Below, one piece after another: positions 8,633-16,086 of a stretch of 64,000 bases of DNA. Position 1 is the first letter of the stretch. Each line of letters begins with the position of its first letter. The notes beneath the pieces were generated by a model. It had not been told where the DNA came from, did not search any database, and saw only the letters and a program-made list of their open reading frames with translations. Position numbers and translations under genes: made by a program. This stretch comes from Mycolicibacterium chlorophenolicum (lineage in GTDB: Bacteria; Actinomycetota; Actinomycetes; Mycobacteriales; Mycobacteriaceae), in NCBI RefSeq assembly GCF_001044235.1, contig NZ_JYNL01000008.1, forward strand, positions 133,621 to 197,620. The letters run 5' to 3'.

Positions 8633-9073
8633 TCAGTGGGGCGGACGGACAGGTAGGTCGGCGAAGGTGGCCGACGCTGCTTCGACGGTGTGCGCGGTGG
8701 GCAGGGAGCACTGTGGGCCGCAGACCCGCAGCACCCGCGTAACGGCGGCACCGGGTACCACCGCCCACCTGGTCCCTATCCGCGCGCACGAGACCGACAC
8801 CCGGTGCAGCGCCGAGAACCCCTCGGTTCCAAAGAAATTCAGATCTCGCAGATCCAGGACGAGCGCGCGGCAGCGACTGACATGCGCCACTGCGTGGTCG
8901 GTCATTCTGCCGGCGTTCGAGGCGTCGATCGCGCCGTGGGCGCTGATGACGGCCACCGACGCGGTGGGCCAGTGACATGTCAACCGGACGGCATGCTCGT
9001 ATCGCCGCCGACTGGCCATGGAGATGCCTGACGGCCCCGCGGGGGACGGAGCGAAGACATGAGAAAGAGTCAT
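8633..9073 (-). CDS. STAS-domain protein (anti-sigma factor antagonist-like)
   Basis: The product has 146 residues. The core (about 35-120) has the STAS pattern: beta strand VAVISAHGAIDASNAGRM, then LVLDLRDLNFFGTEGFSALHRV, where the segment L-x-F-F-G-T-E-G occupies the position of the D-S-S-G phosphoacceptor loop. The usual Ser is replaced by Thr-Glu-Gly, so phosphorylation control may be altered or lost. Such proteins bind anti-sigma factors and release stress sigma factors. The start is taken as the ATG at 9073 because it is preserved at the end of the duplicated leader; ATG 9019 is a possible alternative. Confidence 0.75.
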   Translation of the reverse strand: MTLSHVFAPSPAGPSGISMASRRRYEHAVRLTCHWPTASVAVISAHGAIDASNAGRMTDHAVAHVSRCRALVLDLRDLNFFGTEGFSALHRVSVSCARIGTRWAVVPGAAVTRVLRVCGPQCSLPTAHTVEAASATFADLPVRPPH

Positions 9074-9207
9074 GGTGATCCCGAGGTGCACACGATCACC
9101 GGCGCGTGGGGCTCGGAGCTGACGCTCCTTGAGTTCCGCAGCGGACAGCTGAACTCATCCCGGACCAGCTGGAATTCTCAGCCACCGATGACGCTACACC
9201 CGATCGA
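9070..9207 (-). repeat. Duplicated leader element, copy 2 (upstream of STAS gene)
   Basis: Second copy of the 8350-8486 element, lying immediately before the STAS gene on the complement strand. The internal inverted repeat is kept as GGAGC (9115-9119), spacer TGAC, GCTCC (9124-9128). Conserved stem arms with a changed spacer suggest selection for either an RNA hairpin in the leader or a palindromic operator. On the other side it borders the divergent GAF-ANTAR gene. Confidence 0.75.
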
Positions 9208-9402
9208 CGACTCGGGGCGGTCGTTGTGTTGGCTTGTTCGCCGATTGCGGGTCACGCCCGATCCCGGGCGAAAGATCAGCGCCTCTCGCCCGACTCGGCA
9301 GGCCTAGGATGGCGACTATCGCGCGGCGGATGCGCCGCGGGTAGATCGCGCGGCCCCGGTGCGTTCGCGGGCACCGGCAGAGATGTGAGCCAGGTATCGC
9401 CC

Positions 9403-10206
9403 ATGACCGAATCAGCCGACGATGGCCGCAGCTCACCGAGTGGGCCGCTGACCCCGGAGCAGGCCCGCGCGGACGCCGCCGACCTGCAGGCCGGGATCGA
9501 GGACCTCGCCGGTCTGGTATCGGACAGCCTGGGACTGCCTGAACTGCTCGCTGAGGTGGCGAGTTTCGCTGTCCACGCGATCCCGGGCGCCGAGGGTGCC
9601 GGGGTGACCTTGCTGCGGGTCGACCGGGTGGACAACATGGTCGAGGCGCTGGCGGCAAGCGATCCGTTCGTCGCCGAGATCGACGAGATCCAGTACGTGA
9701 ACGTGCGGGAAGGGCCGTGCATCACAGCGGCCCTGGAACGGCGTACGGTGCGGTCCGGGTCGTTGGGCGGGGAGGCCATGTGGCCGCGGTTCGGCCCGCG
9801 GGTGGGCCGGCTCGGGGTGCACAGTGCGCTGTCGCTGCCGCTGCTGGTGCGCGATCAGATTGTCGGAGCGATCAACGTCTACGCCCACGGCAAAGACGCC
9901 TTCGACGAGCACGCCGCCGCGCTCGGCGAACTGTTCGCCAAACCCGCCGCCGTGGCGGTGCGCAACGCCCAGGTCCTCGCGCAGGCGACGACGCTGGCCG
10001 CCCAGCTGCAGACCGCGCTGTCGACCCGACAGGTGATCGACCAGGCGATCGGCCTGATTCGCGGACGCACCGGACGCAGCGCCGAGGAGGCATTCTCACA
10101 GCTGCGGGCCATCAGCCAGTCCGAACACCGCAAGCTGGTGGAGGTGGCCCAACGCATTGTCGATGAGGCCGTCCGCCGCGCCCGCGCCCGTCACAACCCG
10201 ACCTGA
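9403..10206 (+). CDS. GAF-ANTAR transcription antitermination regulator (copy 1)
   Basis: The product has 267 residues. A GAF sensor domain spans about 35-180 (REGPCITAALERRTVRSGSL, SALSLPLLVRDQIVGAINVYA) and a C-terminal ANTAR RNA-binding domain about 200-260 (STRQVIDQAIGLIRGRTGRSAEEAFSQLR). ANTAR proteins bind paired hairpins in nascent RNA and prevent termination. The protein is closely similar in layout to the one at 54664-55455. Start chosen at ATG 9403; an in-frame GTG at 9385 is possible. It is divergent from the STAS gene and shares its upstream region with leader copy 2. Confidence 0.9.
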   Translation: MTESADDGRSSPSGPLTPEQARADAADLQAGIEDLAGLVSDSLGLPELLAEVASFAVHAIPGAEGAGVTLLRVDRVDNMVEALAASDPFVAEIDEIQYVNVREGPCITAALERRTVRSGSLGGEAMWPRFGPRVGRLGVHSALSLPLLVRDQIVGAINVYAHGKDAFDEHAAALGELFAKPAAVAVRNAQVLAQATTLAAQLQTALSTRQVIDQAIGLIRGRTGRSAEEAFSQLRAISQSEHRKLVEVAQRIVDEAVRRARARHNPT

Positions 10207-10404
10207 GCCGGCGGGGTCAAGCTCGCCGAGCGCAGAGTCTGGCAGAAATTGGCGTCAGTCCCCCCTGAATGGCGACCGAGATTGCCACTCGGATCCACGA
10301 ATTACGTTGCCGGAATATGGTTCACGCGCACCAGAGCGACGTCGGGCAACACCTCGTCGGGCGAGCGCGCGGGCTGGTTGTTCCGGTCCTTCGACGAGGA
10401 GCTG

Positions 10405-11085
10405 TCAGGAGGCGGCAGCTGCGACGAACCGCGCGTCAATTGTCGCCGACACCGTGATGTCTTCCGGTACGAGCTGGACGTCCGGGCTCCCGCCGGATGA
10501 CGCCCGTGCCGCGCGCAAGGGTCCGACCCCGTCGCCACTGAGGGGCTGTGCTTGGGCACCGAGCATGCCGGCATCGGCGATCGCGACGGGACGGACGGTT
10601 CCGAGGTCGAGGGCGTCGGCGTACAGCTGCGCGCGGGCTGCCGCATCTTGAACGGCGCGGGTACGGACCCGTGTGACCAGTTCGTCCCGGCTCTCTGTGG
10701 TCAGCGCCCACTCCACATACGACAGTTCGAATCCTTCGGTTTCGGTGAGATGTTCGCCCACCCACTGCGACAGTGCGGTGAAGTCGCGGAACTTCACCTC
10801 GACACCGATGCTCGCGAAATGGACGGGCGGGAGCTGTCCAACATCCTCGTTCCGGGGCCTATGGGACCAGGTTCGCAGCTGTGCCGCTGACCACCACGTG
10901 ACGGCGCCGTTGTCGCCGTCCTCGAGCCTGCGGATCGACTCCTTGACGACCTCGAGGTCACGCGCCACCTGGTCATAGACCCGGTCCTTCTCGGCGCCTT
11001 GATAACTGATAGAGGCGTGCACGGTCCCCCGCTCGGGCGGCTGAAAATCGGAGAACGAGCCCCGGACTGTGATCTCAGTGGACAT
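10405..11085 (-). CDS. SIMPL-domain (DUF541) protein
   Basis: The product has 226 residues, with start ATG 11085. The sequence shows the SIMPL pattern: N-terminal strand ITVRGSFSDFQPPERGTVHASISYQGAEK, a long helix, a central block VHFASIGVEVKFRDFTALSQWV, and the C-terminal RAVQDAAARAQLYADALDLG helix. Family members are often periplasmic and linked to oxidative stress; this one has no signal peptide and is probably cytosolic. Its function is unknown. It is convergent with the GAF-ANTAR gene (198 bases between stops, in which I see no gene). Confidence 0.85.
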   Translation of the reverse strand: MSTEITVRGSFSDFQPPERGTVHASISYQGAEKDRVYDQVARDLEVVKESIRRLEDGDNGAVTWWSAAQLRTWSHRPRNEDVGQLPPVHFASIGVEVKFRDFTALSQWVGEHLTETEGFELSYVEWALTTESRDELVTRVRTRAVQDAAARAQLYADALDLGTVRPVAIADAGMLGAQAQPLSGDGVGPLRAARASSGGSPDVQLVPEDITVSATIDARFVAAAAS

Positions 11086-11275
11086 CCGGGCAACGCTAGC
11101 GGGAAGCACCGACAGCTGACGTGCTTATTCAGGACGTCGTCTGTTCGCTGCGCGTCGGTTCTCGGCGGAATCAGATTGCCGCGCAGCAGGACTCTTCTCG
11201 TTGCAAGACCCGCGGTCACACCCACCGGTGTGGCAGCCGATTCACCCTGCTTCTTCGACAATCCGGTATCCCACA

Positions 11276-11899
11276 TCAGAGGAGCGCGGGCACCTCAGCG
11301 GGCAGATAAGGCCCGATGTTGCGCCAGGCCCGATCCATGTAGTCCTGCTTTTCGCCGACGGGAGCGACGTAGTGCAACGCCTCGAGGGCCTCGTCTTTTC
11401 CACGCAGCCGGGCGATCAGCCAGGCAGCGAGATAGTGCGACGCCAGGCAGCCTCCGGCGGTGGCGATGTTGCCTTTGGCGAAGAAAGGCTGATTGAGCAC
11501 GTCAACACCCGCTGCGATTACCCAGGGTTTTGTGGTCAGGTCGGTGCAGGCGGGCACATCATGCAGCAGACCGAGCTTGGCCAGGACCAGCGCCCCGGAG
11601 CATTGCGCAGCGATGAGCTGGCGCTGCGGGTCAAGGCCCCGCAGAACGTCCATGATTGCCGGGGTGTCGACGACCTCACGGGTGGCGATGCCGCTGCCGA
11701 TGATGACCGCGTCGGCTCCGACCGCATCGTCCAGGCTGGACATCCGCTCGATGGTGACCCCGTTCATCGACGTCACCCGCGCGGTCGGGGCGGCGATGGT
11801 GACCCGCCAGTCATCGTCCTTGATGCGGTTGAGCACCCCGAGCGCGATCAAGGAGTCCAGTTCGTTGTAGCCCTCGAACGTCACGATGGCGATGTGCAT
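11276..11899 (-). CDS. DJ-1/PfpI family protein
   Basis: The product has 207 residues, a class I glutamine amidotransferase-like fold. The nucleophile elbow is AAQCSGAL with Cys100, and the acidic partner is in FEGYNELD (Glu13). Family members act as glyoxalases/deglycases, isonitrile hydratases or chaperones; the substrate cannot be told. It is transcribed divergently from a MocR-type regulator with only about 80 bases between the starts, so it is the likely target of that regulator. The ribosome site GGAAAGGA lies 7 bases before the ATG. Confidence 0.88.
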   Translation of the reverse strand: MHIAIVTFEGYNELDSLIALGVLNRIKDDDWRVTIAAPTARVTSMNGVTIERMSSLDDAVGADAVIIGSGIATREVVDTPAIMDVLRGLDPQRQLIAAQCSGALVLAKLGLLHDVPACTDLTTKPWVIAAGVDVLNQPFFAKGNIATAGGCLASHYLAAWLIARLRGKDEALEALHYVAPVGEKQDYMDRAWRNIGPYLPAEVPALL

Positions 11900-11942
11900 G
11901 ACGGCGTCCTTTCCGTGTGGTGATGCGACCGTAGGAGCGCGA

Positions 11943-11983
11943 ATGCATGACGGTCAAGGAATTGTCATGCATACAATCGGGGG
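11943..11983 (+). promoter_or_regulatory. Operator/promoter between the DJ-1 and MocR genes
   Basis: A perfect 9-base inverted repeat, ATGCATGAC (11943-11951) and GTCATGCAT (11964-11972), is followed directly by a -10-like hexamer TACAAT (11972-11977). Six bases further is an in-frame GTG (11983). This fits a leaderless promoter for the regulator with the palindrome over the promoter, which would allow autoregulation and control of the divergent gene. The ATG at 11947 lies inside the palindrome and is therefore a poor start. Confidence 0.6.
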
Positions 11984-13320
11984 TGCCCACCGCCAGGTAC
12001 AAGCGCATCGTCGATGCCTTCGCCGTCGAAATTCGAACCGGGCGGCTCAGCGCCGGAACGCAACTGCCGACTCATCGCGACCTCGCCGCTCGCGAGGGCA
12101 TCGCCGTGGTGACAGCCTCGCGTGTCTATGCCGAACTCGAAGCGATGGGCTTGGTCAGCCGCGAACAGGGTCGAGGGACGTTTGTTCGTGATCTCGCACT
12201 TCCGCCGGGGCACGGCATCGATCAGCACGCCCTCACCGCCGACGCAGTCGACCTGAACTTCAACTATCCGGCGCTGCCCGGCCAGGCCGACCTGCTGCGC
12301 CAGGCACTGCGCGAGCTGGCCGGCTCCGGTGACCTGGAAGCGCTTCTGCGCTACCAACCTCACGGTGGACGGGATCGCGACCGAGCCGCGGTGGCCACGC
12401 ATCTGCTCAGCCGCGGACTCGACGTCACTCCCGACCGCGTAGCCGTGGTCAACGGAGCCCAGCACGGGCTCACTGTCACCGCGCTCGCCACGTTGCGACC
12501 CGGTGACGTCGTCGCTGCCGATGCCGTGACCTACCCCGGGTTCAAGGTGCTCGCGGAAGCGCTGCACCTCGAATTAGCGTCCATCCCAGTCACTTTGACC
12601 GGTCCCGACGTGGACGCGCTGGATCGCCTGTGCCGGTGCCGACCGGTACGCGCCGTCTACGCGATGCCCACCCTGCACAATCCGCTGGGCTGGGTCATGA
12701 ACAGCAAAGTCCGCCGACACGTGATAGGTGTTGCCCGCCGACACGGGCTGCTCCTCATCGAAGACGCCTCCTACGCCTACCTTGTCGACAGCCCCCCACC
12801 ACCGTTGGCCGCGACCGCGCCCGACATCACCGTGTATGTGTCCGGGCTGTCCAAGAATGTCGCCACGGGACTGCGAGTCGGGTTCGTGGTCGCACCGCGA
12901 GAGCGCATGCGCGCCATCGAACGAGCGATCCGGGCGACGACGTGGAACACCCCTGCGCTCACCGCGGCGATCGCTGCACGATGGCTGGAGGACGGCACGG
13001 TCGCGCGCCTCGAAGCCGACAAGCGCGCCGACGCCACGCTCAGGCAGACGATCGCCCGAGAAACGTTGCAGCCCCTCGAGCAGCTCGCGCATCCGGCGTC
13101 CTACTTCACGTGGTTACCGCTACCCGACAACGCCCGCGCCGATCGGATCGCCGCCACCCTGGCGACAAGCCAGATCTCGGTCTCGACAGCCGGGCCCTTC
13201 GCGATCACCGTGAATCCGCCGCAGGCGATTCGACTCGCCCTGGGCTCCACTACCCTGAGCACACTCGCCGATGCACTCACCACAGTGCGTCGCACGATAG
13301 AGGACGACGTTTGTCGGTAA
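11983..13320 (+). CDS. MocR/PdxR-type regulator (GntR wHTH fused to aminotransferase fold)
   Basis: The product has 445 residues from the GTG at 11983 (457 from ATG 11947). An N-terminal GntR winged helix (about 1-70: YKRIVDAFAVEIRTGRL, LPTHRDLAAREGI, GLVSREQGRGTFV) is joined to a fold-type I aminotransferase domain with Asp261 (LIEDASYAYL) and the PLP lysine Lys291 in SGLSKNVATGLRVGF. MocR proteins sense PLP or an amine ligand and regulate an adjacent divergent gene, here the DJ-1/PfpI gene. The later start is preferred because of the adjacent -10 box and the palindrome. The protein is otherwise of full length. Confidence 0.9.
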   Translation: MPTARYKRIVDAFAVEIRTGRLSAGTQLPTHRDLAAREGIAVVTASRVYAELEAMGLVSREQGRGTFVRDLALPPGHGIDQHALTADAVDLNFNYPALPGQADLLRQALRELAGSGDLEALLRYQPHGGRDRDRAAVATHLLSRGLDVTPDRVAVVNGAQHGLTVTALATLRPGDVVAADAVTYPGFKVLAEALHLELASIPVTLTGPDVDALDRLCRCRPVRAVYAMPTLHNPLGWVMNSKVRRHVIGVARRHGLLLIEDASYAYLVDSPPPPLAATAPDITVYVSGLSKNVATGLRVGFVVAPRERMRAIERAIRATTWNTPALTAAIAARWLEDGTVARLEADKRADATLRQTIARETLQPLEQLAHPASYFTWLPLPDNARADRIAATLATSQISVSTAGPFAITVNPPQAIRLALGSTTLSTLADALTTVRRTIEDDVCR

Positions 13321-13505
13321 TTGCTCGTGCGGGATCGGCTTACCGGCTCCGACATGCGTGGTCAACAACGAAGCACACCGCCTCGCAACCCCTTCGAAGT
13401 CCATGAGAAGGATCAGTTTGTGGCACCTCGTGAGCCAGAGCCGCTGTCCTGCGGCACGCACGCGGAAGCGGGGGTTGCGCCGCCACACCTGTAGATAATG
13501 GATGG

Positions 13506-14594
13506 GTGTCAGGGGTGACCGATCCGCTACTGCTCGGTCAGCGCGTTCTCGCAATTCTCGAGCATGGACAACGCGACGCCACGTACAAGCTCGCGACTCT
13601 CATGGCACTGATCGAGCACTCCCTGGAGAATCTGCCGGCGCACGCCGACGATCCGCTCGCCGTGCCGATCCCTGAGCTCGCACACCGAGTCTTGGCGCTG
13701 TACTGGCATCAAGTGCGTCCGTTTGAAGGGCAGGTGCTGGCCCAGCGCCGCACAGGCAGCCGAACACGGATCATCGATGCGACCAAGGCATTGCGCGACG
13801 CCGCGCGGGTCGGCGGGGGTCGGATGTCACTTGAGCTCGCGATGGTGCGGGCACCGGCCGCGTACGCCGCGGCGATCGACCGGATCGCGCTCGCGCTCAT
13901 CAAGCAGCCCCTACCGCGGCTGCAGAAGCTGCCCGGCGACGCGGTCAGCGATCCGTTCCTCTACGACGATTCGTTCCTTGGCGAGAACGTCTCGCGGTCG
14001 ACGGTCCGAGCGCACGGAGACGCCATCGTGCTTAGGCCCGGCGTGGCCGCCGCGCTCGCCCGGCTTGCGGGCTTGCTCAAGCCCGCACTGGAGATCATGT
14101 GGGTCGAGGACGTGCGACGGATGAACAAGTTCCTCGACGCGGACGTACCGGACGTGGCCGGCCATCTCTTCGGCCGCGAACGCACAGCATTGGCAGCAAT
14201 CCGAGCGCCCTACAAAGACGTATTCGGTCCCCACTGCTTCTACTGCGGTACACATCTGCCTCCCGACAATCCCATCGACCACGTGCTGCCGTGGTCGCTG
14301 GTCGGGATTGACGGTCTGGCCAATCTCGTGCTCGCGTGCCGACGCTGCAACGGCGACAAGAGCAATGCGCTCCCGGCAACGCCTTTCGTCGATCGCGCTC
14401 TTGCCGACGAACGGCTTTCGGCTCTGGACGACATCGCGAAGGTCCTGCAGTGGCCGACGCAGCGCGAGCGGGTGGTTGCGGCAGCCCGCGGCATCTACCG
14501 TGGCCAGCCGCCAGGGGTACCGACCTGGGCCGGATACCGGCGCAGCGAGCGGTTGGACATCAGCTTTCCATCGTGGTGGATTAGCCCGAACTGA
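13506..14594 (+). CDS. HNH endonuclease-domain protein
   Basis: The product has 362 residues with a GTG start. Most of the protein (1-235) is helical and unassigned. The C-terminal third holds an HNH/zinc motif: CFYCG near 244, IDHVLPWSL near 257, GLANLVLACRRCNGDKS near 270-284, giving two CxxC pairs around the catalytic His. The whole-protein layout resembles stand-alone HNH proteins of unknown role, often next to defence or mobile genes. It stands 185 bases after the MocR gene and is the last typical gene before the lower-GC Hxs cassette. Confidence 0.85.
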   Translation: MSGVTDPLLLGQRVLAILEHGQRDATYKLATLMALIEHSLENLPAHADDPLAVPIPELAHRVLALYWHQVRPFEGQVLAQRRTGSRTRIIDATKALRDAARVGGGRMSLELAMVRAPAAYAAAIDRIALALIKQPLPRLQKLPGDAVSDPFLYDDSFLGENVSRSTVRAHGDAIVLRPGVAAALARLAGLLKPALEIMWVEDVRRMNKFLDADVPDVAGHLFGRERTALAAIRAPYKDVFGPHCFYCGTHLPPDNPIDHVLPWSLVGIDGLANLVLACRRCNGDKSNALPATPFVDRALADERLSALDDIAKVLQWPTQRERVVAAARGIYRGQPPGVPTWAGYRRSERLDISFPSWWISPN

Positions 14595-15103
14595 CGCCTC
14601 AAACGACCTTGTCACCGAGCGCTTCGGCAATGTGCGACTCGCATCCACGTGCTCCTTTGGTCGCGGTCGTAGTAACCATCAGGGCAGACATCCCCGACCT
14701 GCCGGCGTGAGCCCCTGCATGCGCTCCAGCGGCGTGAGCCGTGCACTTCAGTGCCCAGAGAATCAGCCCCGCCGGTGGGCTTGAAACCCGAGCCGTACCG
14801 ACTCGATCCAGCCAGATCCTTTGCATCAAGGCCTCGCAAGCCTCCTCAGCCAATTACCGCCCTTCACGCGACTAACAGGTACCGACGATCCGAAATTAGC
14901 AAACACAAAAGGTTCACAGCGAACGGAGAACCGCCTAAGATTCCATTGAGCCGGGGGGGCCTCAGAGGGGGCTTGCCAAGTTCTGTGTCGATATGCCGCT
15001 GCTATCTCTTTCGGCGTCTTGTTGGGTCGAGGTGGGGCCAAGGGGATGATGACACGGATGCCAAGTCCGTTAGCTGCGATCAACTCGGGAGGAGTTCCCA
15101 GGG
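14595..15103. other. 509-base gene-free stretch before the Hxs cassette
   Basis: I see no convincing coding frame, tRNA or repeat here. It contains a purine-rich tract with two G-runs (about 14951-14973) and ends in a strong ribosome site GGGAGGAG (15087-15094) for hxsA. GC content falls gradually across it. It may contain the hxs promoter and the left edge of an inserted segment, but no flanking direct repeat could be recognised. Confidence 0.5.
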
Positions 15104-15703
15104 GTGGAAATGCGTGAAACTACAAAGATCGTAAGCCTAGCTTCAGCGCTCGCTGCCCTCGTATCCCCTACGGCCGCCTCGCCCGTCGCGGCAGCAGCAA
15201 ATTCGGACGGAAGTCGCATCTCAACAGCAGAGGAAAAGGTCCGGGCTGAGGTCGAGATGAGCTTGCCGGGCGACGCGGAGCTAATGAGCTTCACTGTGCA
15301 CCAGACAAGTGACGGCATGTTGTTCCCGCAACACGGATCGCATTCATCGCATTCGTCCCACTCATCGCATGTATCGCACGCGTCGTCCAGCCCAGGTATT
15401 GGCCTGCCGGACCTGCCGAACCCGATCTACACGCCGCCAACCTATGCACCGCCGTTCGTGGCGCCGCCGGTAATGCCACCGCCTACGCAGACGACGACCT
15501 CGCCGCCCGCGGGATCTTCCGATCCCGCCTATCTTGCGTGCATGCGGGCGCTCAATGGGTTCGGTGTAAATCAGATCGCAAGCGAACTACAACAGATCTA
15601 CGGTCTAACAGCCAACGAGGCTGTGAGCATTGCGCAGCAAGCGTTGACCTCTGCGTTCGCTGGCGGGCACTTCTGCGACCCCTACATCGGGTACGGACAA
15701 TGA
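15104..15703 (+). CDS. hxsA: HxsA-like His-Xaa-Ser repeat precursor protein
   Basis: The product has 199 residues. GTG 15104 is preferred (ribosome site GGGAGGAG 9 bases upstream); ATG 15110 is possible. The N-terminal 30 residues look like a signal-type hydrophobic stretch ending in Ala-rich sequence. Residues 77-94 are six consecutive H-x-S tripeptides (HGS, three HSS, HVS, HAS), encoded at 15332-15385. A Pro-rich linker follows (99-136), then a C-terminal helical domain with two Cys (146 and 191), vaguely like the mycobacterial DUF732 pattern. This is the defining feature of the in-silico described His-Xaa-Ser system, in which the repeat is the presumed target of two radical SAM enzymes. 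The modification is unknown to me. Confidence 0.88.
   Translation: MEMRETTKIVSLASALAALVSPTAASPVAAAANSDGSRISTAEEKVRAEVEMSLPGDAELMSFTVHQTSDGMLFPQHGSHSSHSSHSSHVSHASSSPGIGLPDLPNPIYTPPTYAPPFVAPPVMPPPTQTTTSPPAGSSDPAYLACMRALNGFGVNQIASELQQIYGLTANEAVSIAQQALTSAFAGGHFCDPYIGYGQ
15332..15385 (+). repeat. Coding tandem of six H-x-S tripeptide units
   Basis: Six 9-base units each encoding His-x-Ser. Codons vary (CAC/CAT, TCG/TCC/TCA), so the amino-acid pattern rather than the DNA is conserved. That argues for selection on the peptide, the presumed modification site. Confidence 0.9.
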
Positions 15704-15776
15704 AGTTGCTTCCACTGCGCCACGACAGTGGCAGGATTACCGATGCTGCGCTATGCGGCAACGCTAGGTGGCTCCG

Positions 15777-16082
15777 ATGAGCGACCCCTCACTGTCGGAC
15801 ATCACCGTGGACTTCAGCGCGTCGATGCAGTCGCTCGGCGCGTTGCGGGAGGCCGCTTACCGCTTGATCGGGCACGGCGCGTGCCAAATTGACGAAGGGA
15901 ATGGGCGATACATTTGCCGACTTTCACCTACGCGGCCGCAGCTTCAAGGCGGCGAGTTGCGCTCTCATTTCCTGAATCTGGTTACCGACGAAAACCTCCG
16001 CGAGAAAGTGCGCTCTGAAACTGACCGGCTCCGGGACGTCATTGTCGCTTTGGCGTTCGGGTCTCTGGCCGAGGAGCAATAA
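15777..16082 (+). CDS. hxsD: HxsD, small His-Xaa-Ser system protein
   Basis: The product has 101 residues from ATG 15777 (an in-frame GTG at 15768 is possible). The block FLNLVTDENLREKVRSETDRLRDVIVALAF near residues 60-90 corresponds to the L-N-D-Y-x-L-R-E signature of HxsD. The N-terminal half (DFSASMQSLGALREAAYRLIGH) is predicted alpha/beta. HxsD is small and has no known catalytic motif; it may act as a peptide-recognition partner for the radical SAM enzymes. That role is inferred by analogy with small RRE-like partners. It lies between hxsA and hxsB, four bases before hxsB. Confidence 0.82.
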   Translation: MSDPSLSDITVDFSASMQSLGALREAAYRLIGHGACQIDEGNGRYICRLSPTRPQLQGGELRSHFLNLVTDENLREKVRSETDRLRDVIVALAFGSLAEEQ

Positions 16083-16086
16083 GGCT

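Noticed and set aside
14750..14870. Possible tRNA or integration site fragment
   Set aside because: No cloverleaf or T-loop consensus could be built.
15332..15385. Short tandem repeat as a CRISPR array
   Set aside because: The units are 9 bases without spacers and encode H-x-S tripeptides in hxsA.
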